Shown: piece by piece, positions 47,745 through 58,778 of the stretch
How positions within the stretch are numbered: position 1 is the first letter of the stretch
Layout: every line of letters begins with the position of its first letter
NCBI GenBank assembly: GCA_037039685.1
Contig: JAWNGF010000002.1
Location: forward strand, 3,596,001 to 3,660,000
DNA length: 64,000 nucleotides
DNA from: Ceratobasidium sp. AG-K
Taxonomy: Eukaryota; Basidiomycota; Agaricomycetes; Cantharellales; Ceratobasidiaceae
Direction: 5' to 3'
Position numbers and translations under genes: made by a program
The notes under the pieces: generated by a model
Databases searched by the model: none
What the model saw: only the letters and a program-made list of their open reading frames with translations
Told to the model about the DNA's origin: nothing

Positions 47745-48906
47745 TCAGCAGGCGTTCAGGTAGCTAGTCAAAGCGGTCTTCTCTGCGGAGTCTACCGATA
47801 AGCTGCAGATTTAGCGGGTGTGATTAGTTGAATCAAGTCCCCGAAGACGGATAATATACTTGCCTGTAATAGTGCTTGACTGTAATCCTATTCTCTCAAG
47901 GTTTAATTCATACCCAGCCATTAAGATTAAAGAAGGACGTACCACGCGCGGACATATGTACAATCTGTTGGGTACGTACACAATGGATGAGTAGGTGTAT
48001 CACAGTATATGTTAGGACCTACAATATGAGCTCAGGGGTGGCATCCACTCTGCAGGGTCCTTGTCTCCTTTAGACTGGTTGACGTTATCCTTTACGATTC
48101 CGGGTTCAGGAAATCTGCCGGTTCTCCATACAAAATGAGACCTCACTGTTACAGCCAACAACTGTGGGCGTGTGACATCGTTAGCGAAAGCCTGCCGTTG
48201 GAGCAGTGGTCCAGTCCTTTGCGCCAGAAACCCAAGCTTCTTTGAGGGGAACTAAAGGCAGGGTCAGTCAATCCAAGAAACCACATCTATGAGGCTCAAA
48301 AAACTTACCCATATGATCAATATCGACGTCCGCTTTGTCTGTCCAAGTGGCACCGTCGTATACAGCTAATCGTATTTTCAGACGCGAGTAGCCAATCCCG
48401 AACGTTAACACATATCAAGGCCCCTAACGCATTGTTACTCACAGTACCACGAACCAGAAGTAGCGGCGCATGCAGAGTCTGTTACAACGCTGGTGCCGTC
48501 ACGCTTCAAAATGGCTATTGCAAGGTTTTATCAGTCGCAGGCACATGTATGCGCAGTTGTCAGCCTCACTTTCTCGGGTATCACAGTTTCCTGAGATGGT
48601 AATCCAGGTGGGGAACAGGTCACGCGAGCTAAATAAATTGGCATTGGGGTGATTTCTTGATGCATCAGAAGTGCACTTACTACGCTGGCGAGTTAGACTC
48701 GACGGCCACAGTCACTTGAACCAGAAATAATTGGTAAAAATTGGCGGTTAAATACGTGAATCGGGCTTACATGCAGCGAGGTAGGTCTTGGCCGTTGCAA
48801 CAGAAACAGGAGTCGGGAGGGCTCGCTTACCCCGCCAATCCAAAGGGGCAGCTCCAGCCAGGCCGGCCACAGCAAACATAAAAGACAAAGAAGTACTGGA
48901 TTTCAT
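47745..48906 (-). pseudogene. Secreted HNH-type (DUF1524) nuclease gene with one frameshift
   Basis: Small secreted nuclease-like protein. ATG at 48904-48906 begins a signal peptide (SLSFMFAVAGLAGAAP). Ten exons can be placed: 48771-48906, 48681-48714, 48570-48628, 48443-48514, 48309-48365, 48147-48251, 48023-48089, 47943-47964, 47864-47887 and 47745-47802. Splicing gives TPVSVATAKTYLAALT, FPTWITISGNCDTRE, DGTSVVTDSACAATSGSW and the HNH-like core DVDIDHMVPLKEAW. The end is SAEKTALTSYLNAC. Two oddities stand out. One extra base at 48200-48201 in exon 6 shifts the frame after DWTTA, although the following exons remain coherent in the other frame. The last intron has a GC donor (GCAAGT). Without the extra base the gene would read through, so it is either a very young pseudogene or a sequence error. 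Confidence 0.75.
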
Positions 48907-49804
48907 CGTGTTCGAAGGGAGGTGTGGTCGGAAGGGGGTTTTCTTGGATTTCGAGACAGCTGAAGCCAAGTACCAATTTATACTTGGTCAACTGGCGTTG
49001 GTCAGTAGTCTGTGTTGCGGTTTTAGATTAGCGACCGTTGCGCTCCGGGAAGCGATCGACTTCAGTACCACAGCGCAAGTCTTCGTAGCATATAATCCAT
49101 GTGTAGCCGTCTCCTAGTAGGATAGCTTATCGGGAGCATGTAGCCCAGAGAGGGAATAGGGGTGACTCCAGCAGATACCAATTAATCGCTGGACAGAGCA
49201 AAGCGTGCTTACTGTGCTAGAAATAGCTATAAGAAGGGAGCTCGGATCCGTAACATCTAATTGCACTGAGACGAAGAACGATACTGTTGCATATGGAGCA
49301 AATCGCAATCGTATATGCACGGTTGACCGGAGAGCCAAGCCCGGCAAGCGAACCAAATATAGAGGTCATGAGCGTCGATCGCTCTGATAACGGAACAAGC
49401 ATTCCAGTAGAAGGACTTGATAAGGGAAAGCCCCGCAGCTGCGAAGAGTGTGGGTTGAGTTCTGTTGTGGCAAGCGCGAAGCCTGCTGATCATCTCATAT
49501 CGTTGGAGCATAAGCGCCGTAATGAATACGGTCAGGTGAACTGGGGAAGGAGGTACGCAAAGTTCTGACGAACGCCCCAGTACACATGGTTGAGAATGAG
49601 CAAATAGCGCGATAAGTCTCCGCCAAGTTGGAGGTCCTATGCGCAGATAAAGCACGTTGGGGTGTCATTCTGAAACGTGCATTACCGGCTCGTCTCATAG
49701 GTCCGCAGGGCCAACGAACTCGCTTAAGTAGTGTATTGAACCGCCCCGAGGCGAACAATCATACAAGAGATTAAAAATATGAATTACTGCACTATTGTCC
49801 CTGT
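48907..49804. other. Intergenic stretch, no supported gene
   Basis: 898 bp between the nuclease gene start and the Rpn1 3' end. A TATA-like CATATAATCC lies at 49088-49097. The 93-codon plus frame at 49287-49568 (contains CEECG) has no splice partners or known family. Nothing firm. Confidence 0.4.
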
Positions 49805-52800
49805 TTACATTTCCATCTTTGACTCGTCGACGTATCCGGGATTCTTTTCTAAAATGACAAAGCCCTCCAGCACAGCCGCATACGGAATGTATTCTTCCGT
49901 CCCTAACTCTGCTCGCTCGGTTGTACCCAGTCGGACAGGTGATTGATGGTCTGGAAACCAGAAATGGTCCGAGGCTTGCCAGCCAAACCGACAACGTCGA
50001 CAGCCTTGTGAGAGGGTTAGTATTGAGCTTAGCCTATGCGACAATACCGGACATACCTGACCGACACGGACAGTCACAGGCATGCTCTCGAGATTTTCAT
50101 TAAGGGTGATCATAAACCTGGGATACATTGCTGTGACCAGGAAGTAGAGCATCCAATGGGATTTCTCGAGGATGACTGTTTCACCCGTAGCTCATCAGAA
50201 CTCTGAAGACACCGCATGCCAGACTTGAACTTACAGGCTTTCGCATCCGTAAATGCAATCAGAGTGGCCAAAAGGCCCGCGACAGCCGGCTTGGACATTA
50301 TATTTCGGTCACAGAAGAACGGGTTGATACCGAGCGTGCCTTTGCCCATATGCAAGAGACCCTGCGCGATGCGCACCATGAACAGGCAATCGGGCTCCTT
50401 GTGATAGTAACCAGCAAGTTGCCTGAGCATCTGCGCGAGCCGCGCGTTGTTGGTGCCAGCACCAACGAGACCCATTGCGAAGATTGCATTGAGTGCGACG
50501 GCGAGGTCGTTGTCGTGGCTGTACTTGGAGAGGGTGTCGAGGATTCCAAGTTGAGGGTTGGATGCGCTGATGAGACCCAGTGCGAGAGGAACAGCCTTTC
50601 GGATGGTCGGCGAGCCGTAGTGCATCTAGTTACGGACGTTAGCTAAAATTGAAACCCGCATGTATGCGCAACTCACCAGGTGTTGGAATTGCCTCAAGGA
50701 CATCTCGGCACCAACGTCCTCGCCCATTGCTACCAATGCGATTCCAATAACAGCAAACGCTTGGAACGTATCGTCTCCCTCGACGTGGTCATTGCATTCG
50801 TGTAACATCCTCTGGACCTTGAGGACGTTGCTGGTTCCGGCAAACGAGCAGATCTCTACGAGAACAAGCGCCTGTTTAGCTACAGGGTGGGAAACAGCAC
50901 GGAGTGCCTCGATCGTAGCGTCCGAAGCGTCTTGTCGGCCTAGTGAGATAAATAATGTAAGTTCGCATCACAGGTAGACGGTGATGGTTCTTACCGAGGT
51001 ACAACAGGGCTAGCCCAAGGATCATGAACCGTGTCCACTTTTCGTTGAGTGCAGACTCGTCACGCTCCATCAACGTTTGAAGAATCGTCATCGCCACTTC
51101 GCCGTTGCAACTTCCAACGAAAATGAACCCAACGGCAAGCGCTGCGAGCGAAGAAACTTCCATGCTTAAAGTCTCATCCGCGACTAGTGGGAGGAGAAGT
51201 TCTGCAAGGCTCTGACGGTACGCTCCGGCGTATGCGATACCGATTCTATATGCGCCAATTCATGTTAGTACCGGCGTTTCAATTAAGTTTACAAAATCAA
51301 CGGACCCAATGGAGGCGGACGTCCTGAGAGGCACGCTCTTGTTCTCGACGTAATCCGCAAGCAGTGCGATAACAGCATCCGTCTCGGTTCGGATACCACA
51401 GTGCAGAATGCCAGTAGCAAGTAGTGCTCCGGCCTGAGAAACAGCCATTAGTCAGGGGTCGCGGTGTGGTCATTGGTACCCACCTTGATATACTCCTCCT
51501 CGGCGTAGGTGTACTTGTCGACCTGAGTTAACCCGAGGTCTGTATCCCAGAGCAAACTAAGACCAAGACTCGCCGCGGCGCTAAGCATACCTGTCGGCAC
51601 AGGTTAAATCTAGCACAATATCCAAAGAGACCAACCAACTCACCATGGTCCTTGTTTTTGTAAATCCAACTGTTACCCTCCTCGGCCGTGACCATAAGTT
51701 TGTCGTTTCCAAAACCAGCGTTTACAAACGCATTTACAAAGGTCCCAGCGAGATTAGCGCGTGCCGAATCCACAGTGGTCGTTGATCCTATCACAACAAT
51801 CAATTAAATGCACAAGATTAAAACCGATGCAGGCACTCACGAGCAGGCTCGAGGTGGCTCTTGTAGACCTCCTCCAGGGTCCTAGCTTCCTCTGCACCGA
51901 CTTCCTTTCCGAATGCCTTGAAATGCGCAGAAAGTTTAGTATTACTCAGACACTCTAGCAGGTCCTCTGGCATCTCGACAGGGTCGGGGTCGTTCTCATC
52001 CTCGGACGCCTCTTGGACCCAGTCGATCGGCGTTTGGCTCGCGCGAGGATGAAAGCTAGTTGTCGTTTCATTAGACTTGAATAGAATAGTAGTTAGATAG
52101 ACTCGGAAGCTAGCAACGCGAGAACGCACGGATTGCCAGGTGCCTTGAAGTCCTTAACGATCAGTTCTGGCTCGCCTATCCTGATCGCAAGTGCAAGTGC
52201 CTCGGGAAACTTGGAGTTGGCAACGTAGATATCATGCGCCGTTCGGAGGAACGCCAAGTCATCTGGCGGAGGCAACAAGTTCACGCAACTGAAATCTAGT
52301 TAGTACGCCTCAGATAAAGACATAGTGATGGACACTCACGAAACCATGTATAGGCATACCCTCGCAAAGGTATTGGCGTCTACCAGACTAACCAGGCGAT
52401 CTATGCACTCCAACTCCTCGAGCAAATCGACCGCGTCAGCTTCTGCGTTGTGCTTAAGCAAGAACTTGGCGCAGATGACACCAAGTTCCCGGAGCTCCTC
52501 GATGCCTTCCTCGCCCTCCTTGCCCGGCAAACGTTCCTGTCCGGCTTCTCCACCAGTGCCAGTGCGAAGAAGATACTCGGATCCAAGCTCGGCTGCAATG
52601 TGACGAATGTATTCGTGTCCCCAGGAACCCGGGTCGGAGGGGGTTTTAGAGGCGGCAGTGGACGCAAGTCGGTATTTGAGGGTTCCACGGGGTTGTGTGT
52701 CAGAGTAGGTCATGGCAAGGACGGACAGGATGTCTCCGAAGAGGTTCTAGGACCGGCATTGTAAATACCAAGCTGGCAAGCGCAAAAATCATGGCATTTA

Positions 52801-53268
52801 CTGACCTTGTCGTCTGAAGCTGGCCAGCTCTCGTAGAGTTGCTGCAAATCCGGGTACAAGGGTCGCAGGAACTTGAGTGGTTTTGGCACAGATGTCATGG
52901 AGGAAGTGGATGTTCGAATCAAGGTCCGTAATGTCTCCAGTGCAGGTCGGTACAGGCTCGTGTCGGGTTCCTGTCAGACGTATATTAGCTCACTAGACCT
53001 TGACGCGGAGAAGCGCCATACCTTGAGACGTTCCGCAAGCATCTCAAGCTCATTCCTGAGCTGCTGGTCCTCTTCTGACTGCGAGGCAGTTTAGCTGTGA
53101 AGATCACGCTGTACAAGAGCGACTTACTAGCTCTTCGCCTTCGCCCTCTTTCTTCTCGCCATTCACCTTTGCTGGTGCGTTCTTGTCATCTTCCTTGGGC
53201 TTCTCATCGTCCTTTTTCTTGGGGTCGTCTGATTTGATGGGTGCAACGGGAAGGGGGACTTCAGGCAT
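49805..53268 (-). CDS. RPN1: 26S proteasome regulatory particle base subunit Rpn1
   Basis: Largest non-ATPase scaffold of the proteasome base, which docks ubiquitin receptors and Ubp6. ATG at 53266-53268 ([19 protein letters not shown]) leads into a Lys/Glu-rich N-terminus, [19 protein letters not shown] and [19 protein letters not shown]. Next come [14 protein letters not shown] and [15 protein letters not shown], all typical of Rpn1. The middle part carries proteasome/cyclosome (PC) repeats rich in Gly/Ala ([54 protein letters not shown]). The C-terminal part has [24 protein letters not shown] and ends with [12 protein letters not shown] at 49805. About ten short introns interrupt it. Essential single-copy gene, no anomaly seen. 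Confidence 0.93.
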
Positions 53269-54931
53269 AGTGGTAGTGGATGAGGATCACGTCGCGTTCC
53301 AGGACTTACACCAATGAAGGACGCGCGTCGATGACCTTAACTAAGCGCTGATCCAGGGTCTGTTACACCGTTACGCGCATTGGAATGGACATGTGTGTGG
53401 CTAAGGGACAACGCGACAAATATCGATAAATCTTGCACTGGGCGTCGAGTTACTATGATACATGCTATACAATTGTGCTAGTTTAAATACAAAATACACA
53501 ATGAGTGATATGAAGTCGTGACTGTTCCAATACAATAAAATACGTGTGCCAATGAAACGTGCTCTGCTAAATCGCATGGCCCAATCACGTCAAGATATCC
53601 ACGTAGCGGCGGGTCGAGGCTGCCCAGCGATTCTTGCGTGCACGACGGGGTCGACTAAATGCTACTTCGTTCGGGGCCAACTTTCCAAATCCTACAAAGT
53701 GCTCTCGCTTATTACTGTTGGGATAGGGGATATCAGCCGTGGTGGCAATAGACAATGCTTGGGAGGCTTCGCGAGCAGCCTCGACCAACGCGCAAGTCGA
53801 CATTTCTCGAAAGAATATGGAGGGCCCGTAGCTGGTCTCTGCCTTGGCAATGCTCGCGTCGCACGATCCTGTCGGCGACGCAAGGGGAGACTCAAATTGT
53901 GTCCCGGGAGAAATGGGACTCGTCCAGGCGGTTGGGCTGTATGTCTCGTCATCAAACGTGCTGGCGTTTTGGCTCCTGGATTGTGACCACTTGTACGTCA
54001 GTACTACTCATGGTCCGCCCGGGAGGGTCAAAATGCACCTTTCAATAAATAGCCTCACGGAGGCATCGGGATCCCACGTCGACATTGACGAGGTACTACG
54101 GAAAGACATGGCGCTGCATGAGCGTACACTCGATGTCTAATTCATCTCGCGTCAATTGAGCTTCTTCGCAAAGACGCATGTGACTCACATGAGACAGAAT
54201 AGACGGCCTGCGCATATTCTTTACGTTGGAAGTCATCTTAAATATATGAATTTAACAGAAACTAATATGCAAGAGCAAAGGGCGTGGTGGTGTGGAGTGT
54301 GACCCAGGCCGCGATTCACCCCTAAATATACCGAACTACCTCCTGTCTGCCGCGTGGTTGATATGTGTCCGCATTTGGCTCTGTTGTAGATTCATCTCTA
54401 GGGCAAGCTCCGAGTTGACGCAACAGGGCGGGAGATACCACAAGGATTTTTCGGGAGGTAGCGACGAGATGGGAAGATGCATGATCGAAAGGAGGGTTGT
54501 TGCCGATATTTAGTTTTATTTGTAGCGGTGGTACTTTACAGCTAGTGGCTGTCCAAACCTGCCGTGGCTACGCGTGGAACCGCAGTTCTTCCCAAAGGGG
54601 CCTCGAGTCAGACTTCCAGAACACCTGACTGTAGATACATCTTATTAAGGATATGTTGATAGATCATGCAGACCGGAGCCAAGATAACAAACCCGCTCAC
54701 TGGGGATGACTTGCCCCCCCGTTACTCATCGGGAGTTATCCATTATAATCGATCACGCCCTACATGCCACATGATATCTACGCCCTATGAAATGCCCCTA
54801 TGGTGGTGCGGACGTAATATCTGTGTTCTTTTGGCGCTTCTAGGTGGCTATATAACGAGGGGTATCTTGTAGCCACTTGATCAATCCCCTCCCACATCCC
54901 CTTCCACCGATAGCATCACGCACCAATTGCC
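53269..54931. other. Long intergenic region with a doubtful coding-like segment
   Basis: 1.66 kb. On the minus strand at about 53585-54080 a frame reads coherently from MSTWDPDASVRLF to an Arg-rich end (SRPRRARKNRWAASTRR). It is broken by TGA at about 54007-54009 and overlaps equally open plus-strand frames. It may be a decayed gene. The rest shows nothing. CTATATAA at 54848-54855, about 80 bp upstream of copy 8, is a likely TATA box. Confidence 0.35.
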
Positions 54932-56118
54932 ATGGCGGAGGCACTTGAGTCGGCACCTATACAGGCACGAGAGCTCCTCGATGCTCTTATGGCTCGACCC
55001 GACTGCAGGGTCCTTGTTGAGCTCGTAGACCTTCGGCATCGAGTGGGTTAGATCCCTATATCGTGGTATGAATAAATCGCTAATACTCGGATAGGGATGG
55101 GAGTCAGATTTGATGGATAACCATTTTATCAAACAGCGAAACGAGGCTGACAATAACCAATCGCCTGAAGCTGATAATAAATGGCTTCATCTCATGTATA
55201 AAAGCATAGCACAGATGGATCGCCAAATGTGCTTTGTGCATACAACTAGGTTTATAGATCTTGGGTATGTAGTTGCGATCAGACCCTCTCCCCTAGCTGA
55301 GGAAAATTATTGCTACTAGGTGCTGTCCTGGTGGCTATAGTACATACATCCTTGAGAAATGTCCAGCTGCGACAGGCGTCGGGATATCTCTCCCTGTTGA
55401 AGAGGGTGGCCATGGCCCTTTGCCATTCCCCCCCCGACCTGCTCACACGGTTCGACCTTGAGATGATCGACTTGACCAAGTTCGACCTCGCGCCCTCCAT
55501 ACCCAAACCAAACGCCCGTTTCCTCCCCTCGAAGCTGTACCATTCGCTAGCCACGAGTTCGATCTGGCAGTCTGCGATGGCCACTCGCTCCGCATTAATC
55601 CCGACAATGCACTTCGTCCTTGGAACTGGACCCGGCTCCTCGTATCCCAACTCCTCCTCGGCTTGAAGGCGGTTTCCCCTGGCGGCACGGTTTTTCTCAA
55701 ACTCTCCCACCCAGAAAAGTCAACCGCGGCGCGTATTCTACTCGCGTTGTGTAGGGTGGCGAACTTGGTGCGGACGATCAAGCCACGGCCGCTACATTCT
55801 ATTCGGGGAACGTTCTATGTGATTGCACAGGGCGTTCATACCAACGGCCAAGAGTTCCGATCGCTAGTAGGATCTTTGGAGAGACTATGGTATATTATGA
55901 CATTTGAGGGGGAGAGTGGTTATGGTCGCCAGATTACATGGGAGGAAGAGGGTACGATCACACCATGGGAAGACGTACTGAACGAAGAGGGGCTGGAGAA
56001 AATCGTACGTCTTGGGATCCAAGCTTGGCGGATCCAGCGGGATGCCCTGAGTAAGATGCTAGATGTTAGAGGCATTGGACCTGGTTGGAATCAAGGCCGG
56101 AAGTATAACCGACATTAG
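54932..56118 (+). pseudogene. FtsJ-like methyltransferase-fold, copy 8, with two frameshifts
   Basis: Isolated plus-strand copy. ATG at 54932 (MAEALESAPIQARELLDALM) matches the N-termini of copies 3 and 4. Exon 2 contains MYKSIAQMDRQMCFVHTTRFIDLG and exon 3 opens CCPGGYSTYILEKCPAATGVG, so the intron site in the SAM loop is conserved. Within exon 3 the frame is lost at a run of eight C (55428-55435). It continues in a second frame through EMIDLTKFDLAPSIPKPNARF and returns to the first frame by about 55530 (LEAVPFASHEFDLAVCDGH). The rest, with GTVFLKLSHPEK, HSIRGTFYVIAQG and LERLWYIMTFEGESGYGRQ, is open to 56118. The two opposite one-base changes leave a TGA in the original frame. It is a probable pseudogene unless the homopolymer is an assembly error. 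Confidence 0.7.
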
Positions 56119-56450
56119 CTGAATCAATCTGTGGCATCTCTTCGCATGTAGTTAAGCAGTCGGACTGTGAGCGCCTTGTATGATGTAATCATGATGTGAA
56201 CTTTGTCTACTGCCATACAAGTGAAATGTCCCGCATATACCATACTTAAATTACTCAGCGAAAATCGCAGTGCTAATTGAGGCTGGTATGGGCTCGTTTA
56301 TGCGAACGAGCCCTTACTAGCACGTGTGGTTTTTGCTGAGTAGGGCAGTAAATATGCGAGCGTTTCGGGGAAGCACTGCCATCCAGTCACGTGACCTCCG
56401 AACCCCAGGCCTGCCTGTGTCGACCATCACGACCTTCGAGCCACCGCAAG
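56119..56450. other. Intergenic stretch / PRP3 promoter
   Basis: 332 bp. Nothing beyond the expected promoter of the downstream gene. An imperfect palindrome centred near 56305 reads ATGGGCTCGTTTATGCGAACGAGCCCTT, shown here only to locate its GGGCTCGTT/AACGAGCCC arms (56288-56296 and 56304-56312). Confidence 0.5.
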
Positions 56451-58661
56451 ATGAACAAACGCCCCTACGAAGGATCTGATGCGGGCCTGTCCAAAAAGTC
56501 CAAAAAGTATGTGTTGCACTTACTCTTTTGTATGTCTACTTACGTCTGTCTCCTACCTATTGTAGTGATGCGGTGAGTTTGTCCACACAAGGTGAATACC
56601 TTCCTCCATTGTACTCACTCGACTCTATAACCGCTTCTGAACCGCAGACCCCGTCGTCCTCTGGTGGTGTTCCTCAGGTATATATAGCGCTGTCCTTCTA
56701 TGTATCATACTGCGCTAACCTGCATCCACAGCTGTCTGGGGACGCGCTCATCGCCGCTAAACGTGCCGAAATCGCAGCCAAACTAGCTGCGTTCAAGAAG
56801 ACCCCGGCTAGTAGTGCTGCTCCCCCAGCTCCGGCTCCTAAACCCCCTGCTTCCATCGCTGCCCCTACTCCAAGTCTCCCCTCGAAGCCTGCCCTCCCAG
56901 ACAAGTCCGACATTGCCCGCAAGATCGAAGAAGCCAAGCGTAGGGTAGCGGAAGGAGTAGCTAAGAAAGCTATCCAGGAGAATCCGTACATTGTACGTCT
57001 CCCGCCCTACTATGAAGCTTGATACTCACCGATTATCACTAGACTGCCGCCCCAAGCAAGAAAAAAACCGCTACACCCCAAGTGGACCCAGTCCAACAGG
57101 GCTCGGGTCTGAAGATGGCCGCTCACCCGCTCTTGCTCGACACCGCTCCTACCCAGCTTGCCCAATCTAAGAAAGATCGATATAAGCCTATGTTACCCAA
57201 GTTTGCGTCAATCAAGGCAAATGTTCGCAACCAGCCTTCTCCGTCTCCCGCTCCAACGCACACCCCGACACCGGTGCTACACAGAGGAGGCAGTGCGAGT
57301 GCAAATCCGTATGCTACAGGCGGAGGTGCCGCAGCAAGCGGAGATGGGACGTTCGAGGGAGCTACGCCAGCGGTGAAAGAGCGCATTGGCAGAACTTTTA
57401 GGTTCAACCAGAAGGGGAAATACGTCGCAATGGCGAACCAAATGAGGCAGGAAGCCCAGCTTGAGGCGTTGAAGCAGAAGATTGCAGAGAGCGCTCGCAA
57501 GGCGGGGTTGGATAGCGAATTCGAAACTCTGGAGCGGAACATCCGGGTGAGTTGGAACTTCCTCGTACTACTTCTGTCTTGTACTAATAGGTGGCATTTG
57601 TAGCGTGAAGCTCCTCCGGTAGTGGAGTGGTGGGACGCCTCGCTCCTTCCGAACAAGACTTATGATGATCTTGGGCCGGACGCACCCAACTTGAGCAACA
57701 CGCTCATCCGATCGCAAGACTCTCCAATCTCGATGTACGTGCAGCATCCAATCCCAGTCCCGGCGCCATGGGAAAAGAACGAACAAGCGCTCAAACCGCT
57801 CAAGTTGACGAGCAAGGAAGCCAAGAAAGTTCGGAGGAGGCGACGAATGGCAGACTTGCAAGAGAAACAGGATCGTGTGCGTATGGGTCTTTTGCCACCT
57901 GACCCGCCTAAAGGTACGTATTTTCTGGGCTGTTCTGTCAAACGAGAACTTATGACATTGTACAGTGCGCCTGGCGAACTTGATGAGGGTCCTCACGACC
58001 GACGCGGTGCAAGACCCAACTAAAGTTGAGGCGCGTGTCAGGCGAGAGGTTGCGGCACGCAAGATCGCGCACGACGAAATGAACACCGAGCGCAAGTTGA
58101 CGGACGAGCAGCGCCGCGAGAAACTTGAAAACAAGAAATCTGAAGAGGAGCGCAAGGGATTATATGTGGCCGTATTCAAGTGCGTTGATATTTTTCACCA
58201 GCCCTTTGCAACAATTTAATGATTGCTTTCGTAGGATCAAAACGTTGTCCGACCCATCGCATCGATTCAAGGTTCGGAAAAATGCGGAACAGTACGGGCT
58301 CACCGGGATGTGCATATTCAATCCCTCGTTTGCACTCGTCGTGGTCGAAGGCTCGGCCAAGGCAATCAAAGGGTATAAACGCTTGATGACCGTTCGTATC
58401 GACTGGACCCAAGCTGCAGGTGCTCGAGAGGCCGGCGAAGATGCTCCGCCTAAAGACGAACATGATGAGGAAGGAGGTCCCGTCTCGCTCGAGAATAACC
58501 GATGCAACTTGGTCTTCGAGGGCCCGATTCGAGAACACTCGTTCCAGAGTTTCAAACCCAAACGGTGTCCAACAGATGCTATGGCCAAGGAGGCATTAGG
58601 ATCAAAAGCCGCGTCGTACTGGGATACGGCCAAGACCTTTGTTGAGGATGTTTACTCTTGA
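56451..58661 (+). CDS. PRP3: U4/U6 small nuclear ribonucleoprotein Prp3
   Basis: Core splicing factor of the U4/U6 di-snRNP and U4/U6.U5 tri-snRNP. ATG at 56451 (MNKRPYEGSDAGLSKKSKK); about six introns; TGA at 58659-58661. The N-terminal part is low-complexity (Pro/Ala-rich PAPAPKPPASIAAPTPS). The Prp3 domain runs through FRFNQKGKYVAMANQMRQEAQ, EWWDASLLPNKTYDD, ALKPLKLTSKEAKKVRRRRR and EKQDRVRMGLLPPDPPK. KVEARVRREVAARKIAHDEMN follows. The C-terminal ferredoxin-like DUF1115 domain has LTGMCIFNPSFALVVVEGSAK and KGYKRLMTVRIDW. Domain order is complete. The SAM50 gene starts 117 bp downstream on the same strand. Confidence 0.92.
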
Positions 58662-58778
58662 GAACACATGTATTCTGGACTCGGTAATGTAATGATGACG
58701 ATAGGCATATCATCTGGTAGATCAGTGGCTGTGCTACGTTTATCTCCAAATTCTGTTAGTTGCGTCGTCTGGCTTGAA

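Noticed and set aside
53546..54140. Overlapping plus-strand open frames of 97-146 codons
   Set aside because: They overlap a minus-strand frame of equal quality that is itself interrupted; neither shows a known domain, so no CDS is called.
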